Below, in pieces: positions 1 to 5,416 of a DNA stretch of 6,277 bases. Under the pieces are notes generated by a model. It worked only from the letters and a program-made list of their open reading frames with translations. It was not told the origin of the DNA and searched no databases. The first letter of the stretch is position 1. Each line of letters opens with the position of its first letter. Source of the DNA: Pseudanabaenales cyanobacterium (GTDB lineage: Bacteria; Cyanobacteriota; Cyanobacteriia; Phormidesmidales; Phormidesmidaceae); NCBI GenBank assembly GCA_022360135.1, contig JAKSDM010001109.1, positions 1 to 6,277 on the forward strand, in the 5' to 3' direction. The position numbers and the translations under genes are program-made.

Positions 1-64
1 CGCTTGGCAAAATTGTTAGAGTTTTTTGAAGTAGACTCGATATGTAGTCTGTCTTTGACCCAAC

Positions 65-550
65 ATGGCCGATATATTTATTTCTTATTCTCGTCGGGAT
101 AAAGACTTTGTGGAAACTTTATACAAGGCATTATCACGTAGCAAATATGACACCTGGGTAGACTGGGAAGACATTGAACCTTCAACAGAATGGTGGAATG
201 AAATTAGAGCCGGAATTGAAAATTCGCATACCTTTATCTTTATTATTAGCCCTGATTCAATAGGATCTAAGTATTGTATTGATGAAGCAAAATATGCATA
301 TTTACATTGCAAACGCATCATTCCAATTATGAGGAAAAACTGTGATAATTTGCCCAAATTCCTAACAAAAATTCAATGGTTATCCTTCCAAGTTGAAGAT
401 GACTTTAAATCTTCTTTTAAGAAGCTAGTAGAGACTATTAACACCGATTTGGATCATAATAAAACTCATACTTGGTTAGAATTAAAAGCGATCGAATGGC
501 TGAATCAAAAAAAAGATCGAAGTTTATTACTGCGAAAAAAGCTTTGTTAA
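65..550 (+). CDS. TIR-domain protein, zero-frame product (161 aa)
   Basis: TIR domains of this bacterial type usually cleave NAD+ or make signalling nucleotides from it, often in anti-phage defence; others are scaffolds. Seen: a TIR fold over about residues 1-130, with the opening strand DIFISYSRRDKDF, the segment WWNEIRAGIENSHTFIFII, and SPDSIGSKYCIDEA. In the last motif E74, three residues after C71, sits where TIR NADases carry their catalytic glutamate. After the domain comes HTWLELKAIEWL...RSLLLR, which resembles the linker of cyanobacterial TIR proteins. The frame stops at TAA 548-550, in the middle of that linker. The linker resumes without a gap in the -1 frame (ALLNAEEWLSEA), so the full product is probably 65-909 (281 aa), read through a frameshift or broken by one. 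The start is ATG 65, with no strong Shine-Dalgarno. A small inverted repeat (AGACT/AGTCT, 33-50) lies just upstream. The gene is clearly A+T-richer than phoD or tenA, which may indicate acquisition by transfer. Confidence 0.85.
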   Translation: MADIFISYSRRDKDFVETLYKALSRSKYDTWVDWEDIEPSTEWWNEIRAGIENSHTFIFIISPDSIGSKYCIDEAKYAYLHCKRIIPIMRKNCDNLPKFLTKIQWLSFQVEDDFKSSFKKLVETINTDLDHNKTHTWLELKAIEWLNQKKDRSLLLRKKLC

Positions 551-909
551 ATGCTGAAGAATGGTTGTCAGAAGCGATTACGAAAAAAGAATCAAAACCA
601 ACGACACTTCATAAAAAATATATTGTGACTAGCCGTATATCGGAAAACATCCCAAAAACATTCAATTTAATTTTTGTATTGTCTCTGATGGCAGTAGTCG
701 CATTAAAATTATTATTCCTCAAATATGTTAAAGATATTTTTAATATTGCTCATGCATTATCATATCTTCCGCTACTAATGGTGATTCTTACATCATTCGC
801 AACCGTTTTTATCGTTATATTTATTATCCTATCTCTAGGATTGCCTTACAATTTATTTGCAGTATTTTTCTGCTCATTAATTCCTGATTTCAGAAGAATA
901 TTTAGATGA
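496..909 (+). CDS. Membrane-anchoring C-terminal part of the TIR protein (-1 frame)
   Basis: This frame carries the rest of the preceding TIR protein. Its first family-like residues are ALLNAEEWLSEA from base 541, followed by KPTTLHKKYIVTSR, the usual end of the linker in cyanobacterial TIR proteins. A hydrophobic tail follows: one predicted helix (FNLIFVLSLMAVVALKLLFL), then a longer hydrophobic block (ALSYLPLLMVILTSF to about FFCSLIP) that could hold one or two more. Joined to the upstream frame at the slippery site, these are residues 160-281 of a 281-residue protein. TIR proteins of this linker type often carry WD40 or NTPase domains instead; here the tail is membrane. It could also be translated alone from ATG 496 (or TTG 472), but neither start has a convincing ribosome site, and the residues between 496 and 540 do not match the linker. 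A frameshift is therefore the better reading. The TGA at 907-909 overlaps a short ATG frame starting at 906. Confidence 0.65.
   Translation: MAESKKRSKFITAKKALLNAEEWLSEAITKKESKPTTLHKKYIVTSRISENIPKTFNLIFVLSLMAVVALKLLFLKYVKDIFNIAHALSYLPLLMVILTSFATVFIVIFIILSLGLPYNLFAVFFCSLIPDFRRIFR
508..541 (+). other. Tandem slippery heptamers, candidate -1 frameshift site
   Basis: In the zero frame of the TIR gene, codons CAA AAA AAA (506-514) contain A AAA AAA at 508-514, and CGA AAA AAG (533-541) contains A AAA AAG at 535-541. Both fit the X XXY YYZ rule for -1 ribosomal slippage. The second is the same heptamer used by Escherichia coli dnaX and many IS elements. A -1 slip at either site continues in the frame encoding the linker end and the membrane helices. 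The zero-frame TAA is only two codons after the second site. The linker match (RSLLLRKK followed by ALLNAEEWL) favours slippage at the second site. I see no strong Shine-Dalgarno-like stimulator upstream. The only downstream pairing noted is a weak TGGTT/AACCA stem (562-566 with 596-600). Polymerase slippage in the A6 or A8 runs, or a plain one-base deletion, could give the same picture. Confidence 0.5.
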
Positions 910-952
910 ATCACATATTGCTAGATTTAGATGAGGTTAGAGCAACTCAATT

Positions 953-1528
953 TTGTTAATTACAATTATCTTGGCATACCTTTTGCTCGTTTTATACTTT
1001 GTGGTGGAGCGCTTATTGAGAAAGGGGAAGCAAGCCCTTAGTCTCCAGCCAGGACAATTTGATCGGGGAAGTTCACGTCTCATTTGGAGCATTGGTTTAC
1101 TTAATCTCTTGCTTATTTTCCTTGCCCCTGCGTTCAACAGCTGTGGTATTGGTTATTGGGACAATGAGTATATCGGTTGGATAGGTGTGTTCCTGATGCT
1201 CGTTGGACTCACAATACGATATTTAGCTGCCAAAACACTCGGCAAGTTTTACACCCGAACACTACAGATTTTTGAAGGGCAGCAAATCGTTGAGCAAGGT
1301 CTTTATCGTCTCATTCGACATCCTGGCTACTTAGGCACATTGATCATGGATTTAGGCGCAGGTTTAGCCATAAACAACTGGGCTATATGTCTGGCCATTT
1401 TGCTTACAGGGTTTATGCCGCGACTTTATCGAATTTATGTCGAAGAGGAGATGTTAGAAGGTATATTTGGAGAGCAATACAGGGACTATTCAGAGAAAAC
1501 ATGGAGGCTCATTCCATTTATATACTAG
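953..1528 (+). CDS. ICMT/PEMT-like membrane methyltransferase (191 aa)
   Basis: A protein of the isoprenylcysteine carboxyl methyltransferase/phospholipid methyltransferase superfamily: integral membrane enzymes that transfer a methyl group from S-adenosylmethionine to a carboxyl or amino group on a lipid-like substrate. The bacterial substrate is usually unknown. Seen: hydrophobic helices at about residues 1-20, 43-62, 73-93 and 130-155; the family signature RHPGYLG at 122-128, preceded by QGLYRLI; and the C-terminal block EEEMLEGIFGEQY...YSEKTWRLIPFIY from 164 to the end. The last two form the SAM-binding part of the fold. Length fits the family (about 190-200 aa). There is no ATG before codon 81, so TTG 953 is chosen: it is the only usual start codon between the in-frame stop TAG 938-940 and the hydrophobic N terminus. 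A GAGG at 934-937 lies rather far upstream. The gene begins 43 bp after the TIR gene on the same strand, so co-transcription is likely, but a functional link is unproven. Confidence 0.85.
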   Translation: MLITIILAYLLLVLYFVVERLLRKGKQALSLQPGQFDRGSSRLIWSIGLLNLLLIFLAPAFNSCGIGYWDNEYIGWIGVFLMLVGLTIRYLAAKTLGKFYTRTLQIFEGQQIVEQGLYRLIRHPGYLGTLIMDLGAGLAINNWAICLAILLTGFMPRLYRIYVEEEMLEGIFGEQYRDYSEKTWRLIPFIY

Positions 1529-1537
1529 GTTATCGCT

Positions 1538-1554
1538 AGCAGCCCGACGCTGCT
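1538..1554 (+). other. Small hairpin after the methyltransferase gene
   Basis: AGCAGC (1538-1543) and GCTGCT (1549-1554) form a 6-bp perfect stem with a 5-base loop, 10 bp after the stop codon. No T-run follows directly; the nearest is about 55 bp further on at 1611. It may help stabilise or end the upstream transcript, but it is not a standard intrinsic terminator. Confidence 0.35.
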
Positions 1555-1657
1555 CCAGGTGATCCGGGATTAGGTTTGGGCTAGTCTGACGAGTTGTGTA
1601 AAATTTGACTTTTTTTTAATATATTTAACCCAGATTTCATCCAGGCCCCCAAAAGAA

Positions 1658-1687
1658 AGGTTAATCGGAGCATTTATAAAAGTAAAG
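1658..1687 (-). promoter_or_regulatory. Candidate Pho box (weak)
   Basis: Cyanobacterial PhoB-type regulators (SphR) bind direct repeats near CTTAACCT spaced by 3 bp. On the minus strand, 1658-1665 reads ATTAACCT (7 of 8 matches). Two repeat lengths away, 1680-1687 reads CTTTACTT (6 of 8). The middle unit at 1669-1676 matches only 3 of 8. The phase is right and the gene downstream is phoD, but the orientation is opposite to phoD and the site is about 365 bp before its start codon. Confidence 0.2.
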
Positions 1688-1909
1688 TCAATCATAATCA
1701 TTGAAATTTAAGGCTTCTGGGAAAGACAAAGATTGGTTTGTAAACACTTCGATGAAAGTTAACACTTATTTTACTTTCAAGCTTTATTCTACTCCCTGGG
1801 TAAAAAATCAAGTTGATGGGCTGGGTGTATCTCGCTAGATAGTGTGCTTGTTTGGGGCGTTCATCAGATACATTTACAGATTTAGGTGTATTTTCTGTGT
1901 ATTTTTGTT

Positions 1910-1937
1910 TTTCCCTATCTTGCTCAAGATAGGGAAA
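1910..1937. repeat. 28-bp perfect palindrome
   Basis: Arms of 13 bp (1910-1922, containing TTCCCTATCTTG, and 1925-1937) are exact reverse complements around a 2-bp centre. In RNA the innermost pairs would open into a loop. A T-rich stretch precedes it on the + strand and no T-run follows it, so it does not look like a terminator for the + strand. It may be a protein-binding site or a leader hairpin for phoD. Confidence 0.7.
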
Positions 1938-1996
1938 CCGTTCTGTCTTTGATGAAACGCTCTGGCATTGCCGATTTTTTTGGTTACGAGATCACC

Positions 1997-2014
1997 CATT
2001 ACCCAAGGGTAATG
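1997..2014. repeat. 18-bp perfect palindrome upstream of phoD
   Basis: CATTACCC and GGGTAATG are exact 8-bp reverse complements around AA. The element lies 37 bp before the chosen phoD start, so it could be an operator or a leader hairpin controlling phoD. I do not recognise it as the site of a known regulator. Confidence 0.6.
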
Positions 2015-2051
2015 ACAATCAAATTTAATGGCGATAAAGGGCGTTTCCTTC

Positions 2052-3674
2052 ATGAAACATCGATTGACAAGACGGTCATTTTTGGCGCTCAGTGCTGCCA
2101 GTGCAGGGGTTGCTCTGAGTTCTAGATGGCTGGAACCGGCGATCGCGCAACTGACCGATGAATCTCGCTTTGCCGTTCAAGTAGGAGATGTTACAAAAAA
2201 CCGGGCGATTATTTGGACCCGAGGAGACCGTAATTCTCACTTTGCAGTAGAAATTTCCATCTCGCCCAATTTCAGCGGTAAGACTCGCATTGTCAAAGGC
2301 GGACAATTGACGTCTGGAACTGACTACACTGGGAAGATAGATTTAGGGGGATTACATCCAGATACCCCCTACTATTACCGAACCCTGCTACAAGAGCAAG
2401 GCATTGCGGGTAGGGGTAGTTTTCAAACTGCGCCAAGCCACGATCAAAATAGTTCGGTCCGTTTCGTTTGGGCGGCGGATATGGCGGGTCAAGGCTGGGG
2501 GCGCAACCCAGAATTGAAAATCACCGCTTTCGATGGGGAAGTCATCCAAGGCGGTTACGTCGTTTTTGATGTCATGCGTAAGTTTAGTCCCGACTTTGCA
2601 GTGTTTTGCGGTGACATGATCTACGCTGATAATCCGATTTCGCCCACTCAAGAAATTCCGTCGGAAGTCGGCGGCGGCATCTGGATCAATGAACCTGCTA
2701 AAGATTTCGTAGCCATTACTCTGGATGGTTTTAGGGCAAATTGGAAATACAATTTGGGGGATGAAAAGTTCCGCCGCTTTCTATCTGAAACGCCTATCTA
2801 TGTGGAGTGGGATGACCATGAGGTAACCAATAACTGGTATCCTGGTGAAATTTTGCCAGCTGGAGATCCTTACAATGAACTGTCAGCTGATATTCTGGCA
2901 GAGCCGGCTGAACAATCCCTGTTTGAATACAACCCAATTCGGGGAGAGAATATCTTCCGCAAGTTCCGACACGGTAAGCATTTAGAGCTGTTTTTGCTAG
3001 ATGAGCGGTCTTTTAGAGATCCCAACCCTCAAAATAGCGATCCGAATGGTATAGAAATGCTGGGGCAGGAGCAGTTTGAGTGGTTGAAACGGAGTTTGAG
3101 CAACTCTAGTGCTACCTGGAAAGTGATTGCTACTCACGATCCTTTCACAATCGTGACTGGAGGCGAAACCGATCGCGATGCCTGGAGTCAGAATGATCCG
3201 GCTGTATTAGGTCGTGAAGGACAACTCCGTGACCTGCTGAAGTTCATTAAGGATCGAAACATTAAGAATGTTGTCTCCATTACCGCTGATGTCCATTTTG
3301 CAGCAGCGATAAAATGTGACCCAGAGCAAGCTGTATTCCAAGAATTCAACCCCTTTTGGGAATTCGTAATTGGCCCTATTAATGCAGGCGCCTTTGGTCC
3401 GGGTCAACTCGATCCCAGCTTCGGTCCTGAGTATAAATTTGTCAGAGGGCCAGGCGCTAGCAACCTTCCTGTCAACTTACCCCCACCGAATCTGCAGTTC
3501 TTTGGTTCTATGGAGATAGATGGTCGAACTGCCGAACTGACAGCTTGCATTCACAGTATTACGGGAGAAGTGGTTTATAAAAAGGTTCTAATCCCTGATG
3601 ACAGTCCCGGGGATGCTGGTGACGACCAAGAGAATGACAACCGAGAGGAGGATGACCGAGAGGGGGATGATTAG
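2052..3674 (+). CDS. phoD: PhoD-family alkaline phosphatase/phosphodiesterase, Tat-exported (540 aa)
   Basis: PhoD enzymes hydrolyse phosphate mono- and diesters outside the cytoplasm with a metal-dependent active site, releasing phosphate for uptake. Seen: a twin-arginine signal peptide (TRRSFLALSAASAG, R7-R8, likely cleaved after AIA near residue 32); a beta-sandwich N domain (about 38-127); then the metallophosphatase domain with AADMAGQG (141-148), GDMIYADN (187-194), EWDDHEVTNNW (252-262), LLDERSF (315-321), ATHDPF (360-365) and TADVHF (411-416). Most PhoD proteins have Cys in a SCQ motif as iron ligand; here D143 appears to stand in that place. The last 25 residues are an unusual Asp/Glu-rich tail (516-540). 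ATG 2052 is chosen because it gives a compact Tat signal and is preceded by AAAGGG (2036-2041). An in-frame ATG at 2028 would add 8 residues and lacks a closer ribosome site. The gene stands alone on its strand and converges on the SLATT gene. Phosphate control is expected, but only a weak Pho box is visible. Confidence 0.95.
   Translation: MKHRLTRRSFLALSAASAGVALSSRWLEPAIAQLTDESRFAVQVGDVTKNRAIIWTRGDRNSHFAVEISISPNFSGKTRIVKGGQLTSGTDYTGKIDLGGLHPDTPYYYRTLLQEQGIAGRGSFQTAPSHDQNSSVRFVWAADMAGQGWGRNPELKITAFDGEVIQGGYVVFDVMRKFSPDFAVFCGDMIYADNPISPTQEIPSEVGGGIWINEPAKDFVAITLDGFRANWKYNLGDEKFRRFLSETPIYVEWDDHEVTNNWYPGEILPAGDPYNELSADILAEPAEQSLFEYNPIRGENIFRKFRHGKHLELFLLDERSFRDPNPQNSDPNGIEMLGQEQFEWLKRSLSNSSATWKVIATHDPFTIVTGGETDRDAWSQNDPAVLGREGQLRDLLKFIKDRNIKNVVSITADVHFAAAIKCDPEQAVFQEFNPFWEFVIGPINAGAFGPGQLDPSFGPEYKFVRGPGASNLPVNLPPPNLQFFGSMEIDGRTAELTACIHSITGEVVYKKVLIPDDSPGDAGDDQENDNREEDDREGDD
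2139..2146. repeat. HIP1 octamer
   Basis: GCGATCGC, the highly iterated palindrome of many cyanobacterial genomes, inside the phoD signal-peptide coding region. It is useful as an indicator of the host group. Confidence 0.85.
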
Positions 3675-3706
3675 AGCCAAGCTGTAGGACAAACTGCTGA
3701 CTTTCA

Positions 3707-3726
3707 CTGAAATTCAGAGTTTTTAT
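3707..3726 (+). terminator. Weak terminator-like hairpin after phoD
   Basis: CTGAA/TTCAG (3707-3717) closes over a single base and is followed by AGTTTTTA, 33 bp after the phoD stop. The stem is only 5 bp and the loop is too tight to form fully, so this is a poor intrinsic terminator. No better one is seen between phoD and the convergent gene. Confidence 0.2.
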
Positions 3727-3802
3727 CAATGGGCTCGCTGGTAGAAGGTGAGTCCATTCCTATAACAATTCTCACTCGGGTTGAATACATCTCGTGAAGG
3801 CG

Positions 3803-3816
3803 GGGTGTAGGGTGTA
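3803..3816. repeat. 7-bp tandem repeat GGGTGTA x2
   Basis: Two adjacent exact copies of GGGTGTA lie in the spacer between the convergent phoD and SLATT genes. The copy number is too small to call a microsatellite. It may be a trace of replication slippage. Confidence 0.6.
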
Positions 3817-3900
3817 GTCAATGAAATTGAGAACTGCTATATCTACGGCGGCGTAAGGATCCAGGATCGCATAAGATGTGCAATGTCTTTAGGTGGTACT

Positions 3901-3924
3901 GAGTTCGCCAACGAGTTCGCCAAC
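3901..3924. repeat. 12-bp tandem duplication
   Basis: GAGTTCGCCAAC occurs twice head to tail (3901-3912 and 3913-3924), 14 bp beyond the stop codon of the SLATT gene. The copies are identical, suggesting a recent duplication. It does not fall in a coding region. Confidence 0.85.
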
Positions 3925-3938
3925 AACTGTCTGGCGGC

Positions 3939-4649
3939 TTAACTTGCCTGCTCAAGCTCTTCCCCATTCAGCATTGGTTTTTCTGTCTGCACACCTGGCC
4001 TCTTGATTGGCTTATCTTCTGTGGCTTGAGCGTTTCCTTGAGGGTTAGGGGTCATGTCAATATCACTAAGATGAACCATTTGATTTGATGCAACTGATAC
4101 AGAAGCGATGGCAGATTTTTCTTCCCCTTTCTCACTCTTTTCCTCTGCTTGGGCAATGAACCCTTCCAAGTCTTGCTGAATCAGCAATTCCGTTTCTCTT
4201 GCAAAGGTCTTATATGCGTCACTGTGATTAACAAATTGTTTATAGACGCCACACAATTGAAAGTATTGCCATCCAGAACTTTTGAGTCGCTCAGCTGAAA
4301 CACGAGCTTTGACATGTTTTTCGCCAAACTTCATAAAGTCTGAGACGCCCCCAACAATATTCACAGACCCATTCAGGACAAAAGCGGTCCATCCAAATGT
4401 TTTGATTAGTCTTGAATTCGATACATTACCAACCCCCATTAGCATGGTGGCGATCGCCCCCCCCACAGTTCTGAAGACCATTGATCTGACAAACCGTGTC
4501 TGCTCCTTACCGGCTTTGCCCTCTTGATAAAGCAACTGATCTAACCACCGATCTTTTAAGAACTGCTTGCGCTGGTCAGAGATATCGAGAGAATCTATAT
4601 TCTGGCTGAAGGAGTCTCGGAGGTAGGAGCGATAGTCGGATTTGGCCAT
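3939..4649 (-). CDS. DUF4231/SLATT-type two-helix membrane protein (236 aa)
   Basis: The layout and spaced residues fit the DUF4231 group of SLATT proteins. These are predicted membrane proteins with two helices and a cytoplasmic helical part, proposed as pore-forming effectors in nucleotide-signal or other conflict systems. Seen: the lead-in RWLDQLLYQEGKAGKEQ (34-50), two hydrophobic segments (about 57-75 and 84-103), then WQYFQLCGVYKQF (127-139) and the helix FARETELLIQQDLEGF (149-164). From about 165 the tail is polar, low in complexity and probably disordered (AEEKSEKGEEKSA, then Pro-rich segments). No enzymatic motif is visible. ATG 4649 is well supported: GAGGAA lies at 4660-4655 on the coding strand, 5 bases upstream. 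The gene follows tenA on the same strand after 143 bp that contain a possible terminator, so it may have its own promoter. No nucleotide cyclase or other SLATT partner is next to it. The family call is from memory of the pattern, not a search. Confidence 0.65.
   Translation of the reverse strand: MAKSDYRSYLRDSFSQNIDSLDISDQRKQFLKDRWLDQLLYQEGKAGKEQTRFVRSMVFRTVGGAIATMLMGVGNVSNSRLIKTFGWTAFVLNGSVNIVGGVSDFMKFGEKHVKARVSAERLKSSGWQYFQLCGVYKQFVNHSDAYKTFARETELLIQQDLEGFIAQAEEKSEKGEEKSAIASVSVASNQMVHLSDIDMTPNPQGNAQATEDKPIKRPGVQTEKPMLNGEELEQAS
4450..4457. repeat. HIP1 octamer
   Basis: GCGATCGC within the SLATT-type gene, extended to GGCGATCGCC. This is the second copy in the window and supports a cyanobacterial host. 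Confidence 0.85.
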
Positions 4650-4654
4650 CAGAC

Positions 4655-4660
4655 TTCCTC
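4655..4660 (-). promoter_or_regulatory. Ribosome binding site of the SLATT-type gene
   Basis: On the minus strand GAGGAA is followed by GTCTG and then ATG at 4649-4647. Its match to the anti-Shine-Dalgarno and its 5-base spacing make it the best ribosome site in the window, and it fixes the start. Confidence 0.75.
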
Positions 4661-4713
4661 AAGGGGTGAAAAACTGAATCTTGATTTCTAGGCTATAACA
4701 TTTCAACCTATTC

Positions 4714-4726
4714 TGGCTTTTAGCCA
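4714..4726. repeat. 13-bp inverted repeat upstream of the SLATT-type gene
   Basis: TGGCT (4714-4718) and AGCCA (4722-4726) are separated by TTT, and the flanking CTA/TAG triplets extend the symmetry with a small offset. It lies 65-77 bp upstream of the start codon, where an operator could be. No regulator is assigned. Confidence 0.35.
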
Positions 4727-4734
4727 TAGCTTTC

Positions 4735-4762
4735 AATAAAATGCTCGCCCCCGACAGGGGAC
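4735..4762 (-). terminator. Possible intrinsic terminator of tenA
   Basis: On the minus strand GTCCCC, loop TGTC and GGGGGC (4762-4747) form a six-pair stem with one G-U pair. A short spacer and TTTTATT (to about 4735) follow. It sits 31 bp after the tenA stop, between tenA and the SLATT gene. The spacer before the T-run makes it a moderate candidate. Confidence 0.4.
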
Positions 4763-4792
4763 ACTATCCCACTTTGAGTTGTTACCCAATTC

Positions 4793-5413
4793 CTAAATTT
4801 CCCAAGCTGCCTGGAAGAAATCTCGCTCGCACATCATAGCGTAACGGTAAGTTGACCGAATCAAAGCCGTATCCTGGGCGTACTGCTCAACTAATTGCTC
4901 CAGCTGCTGCACCAAAGGCTCAAACTCATCACTGCTGTAGACGCCAATCCAGTCGGCATAGCGATGGTCGGGAATGCCGTCTTTTGCTAACTGCTGTCCT
5001 AAAAAGGCGTAAAGTCGCATACAAGGAGACATGGCCACTGCCGTGACCCCAACTGCTTGACTCCAGGCGGTCGCCAAGAGGAAATCGGTGTAATGCCGAG
5101 TGGCGACGCCGGGTTCTAATGACTGTAAATCAACCCCCCATCTCTTGGCATAGCCTTCATGGAGACGCCGCTCTTCCAGCACCCCTGCCGCCAGCTCATG
5201 GAAAACACGAAATCCTTGCCAGTCTGGGGCTTTGGCTGCGGCAATACTATAAGCACGGGCAAAGGCTTCTAAGAAAAAGGCATCCTGTCCAACATAGTAG
5301 GCAAACTTTTCCTGTGCTAGCGTACCGTCAGCAATTCTTTGTAAAAAGGGATTTTCCAGGCAGGCTTGAGTCAGGTCTTGATTGGCTTGCCATAAAGTTT
5401 GTGAGAGGATCAT
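4793..5413 (-). CDS. tenA: TenA-family aminopyrimidine aminohydrolase (thiaminase II, 206 aa)
   Basis: TenA hydrolyses degraded thiamin pyrimidines such as aminopyrimidine to HMP, which re-enters thiamin synthesis. It is a soluble cytoplasmic all-helical enzyme. Seen: PFLQRIADGTLAQEKFAYYVGQD (22-44) with D44 at the position of the substrate-binding Asp of Bacillus subtilis TenA; FLEAFARAYSIAAAKAP (47-63); AMSPCMRLYAFLG (127-139) with C131 as the probable catalytic cysteine, placing it in the cysteine-containing branch; and WIGVYSSDEFEPLV (155-168). CERDFFQAAWE (195-205) carries the likely C-terminal catalytic Glu (E196). Length is slightly shorter than the common 220-230 aa but complete. The start ATG 5413 has no clear Shine-Dalgarno, and a 6-bp stem ends 3 bases before it. 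The gene is not beside other thiamin genes here. Its upstream neighbour is phoX and its downstream neighbour a SLATT gene. No TPP riboswitch was recognised in its leader. Confidence 0.93.
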   Translation of the reverse strand: MILSQTLWQANQDLTQACLENPFLQRIADGTLAQEKFAYYVGQDAFFLEAFARAYSIAAAKAPDWQGFRVFHELAAGVLEERRLHEGYAKRWGVDLQSLEPGVATRHYTDFLLATAWSQAVGVTAVAMSPCMRLYAFLGQQLAKDGIPDHRYADWIGVYSSDEFEPLVQQLEQLVEQYAQDTALIRSTYRYAMMCERDFFQAAWEI

Positions 5414-5416
5414 GAC

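Larger units (their letters stand above)
1529..2051. other. Long intergenic region upstream of phoD
   Basis: I find no convincing gene in these 523 bp. The left part has a small hairpin and a run of T (1611-1617), followed by A+T-rich sequence to about 1800. The right part holds two perfect palindromes and then the phoD ribosome site. A frame of 79 codons at 1886-2125 runs out of phase into phoD and has no recognisable domain. A weak sigma70-like promoter can be proposed (TTGATG at 1813-1818, 17 bp, TAGATA at 1836-1841). If it is used, the phoD leader would be about 200 nt long. No transposase remnant was recognised. Confidence 0.6.

Noticed and set aside
1910..2014. Ends of an insertion sequence marked by the palindromes
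   Set aside because: The two palindromes differ in sequence, no transposase remnant lies between or beside them, and no target duplication is visible.
2028..2051. Earlier phoD start at ATG 2028
   Set aside because: It adds eight residues before the Tat signal without a nearby ribosome site; the ATG at 2052 has AAAGGG 10 bases upstream and a typical short n-region.
1886..2125. 79-codon + strand frame upstream of and overlapping phoD
   Set aside because: It has no recognisable domain or ribosome site, includes the 28-bp palindrome, and runs out of phase over the phoD signal peptide. It is best treated as chance.
4852..5415. Frames on the + strand across tenA
   Set aside because: They are antisense to a complete TenA with all expected motifs and show no domain of their own.
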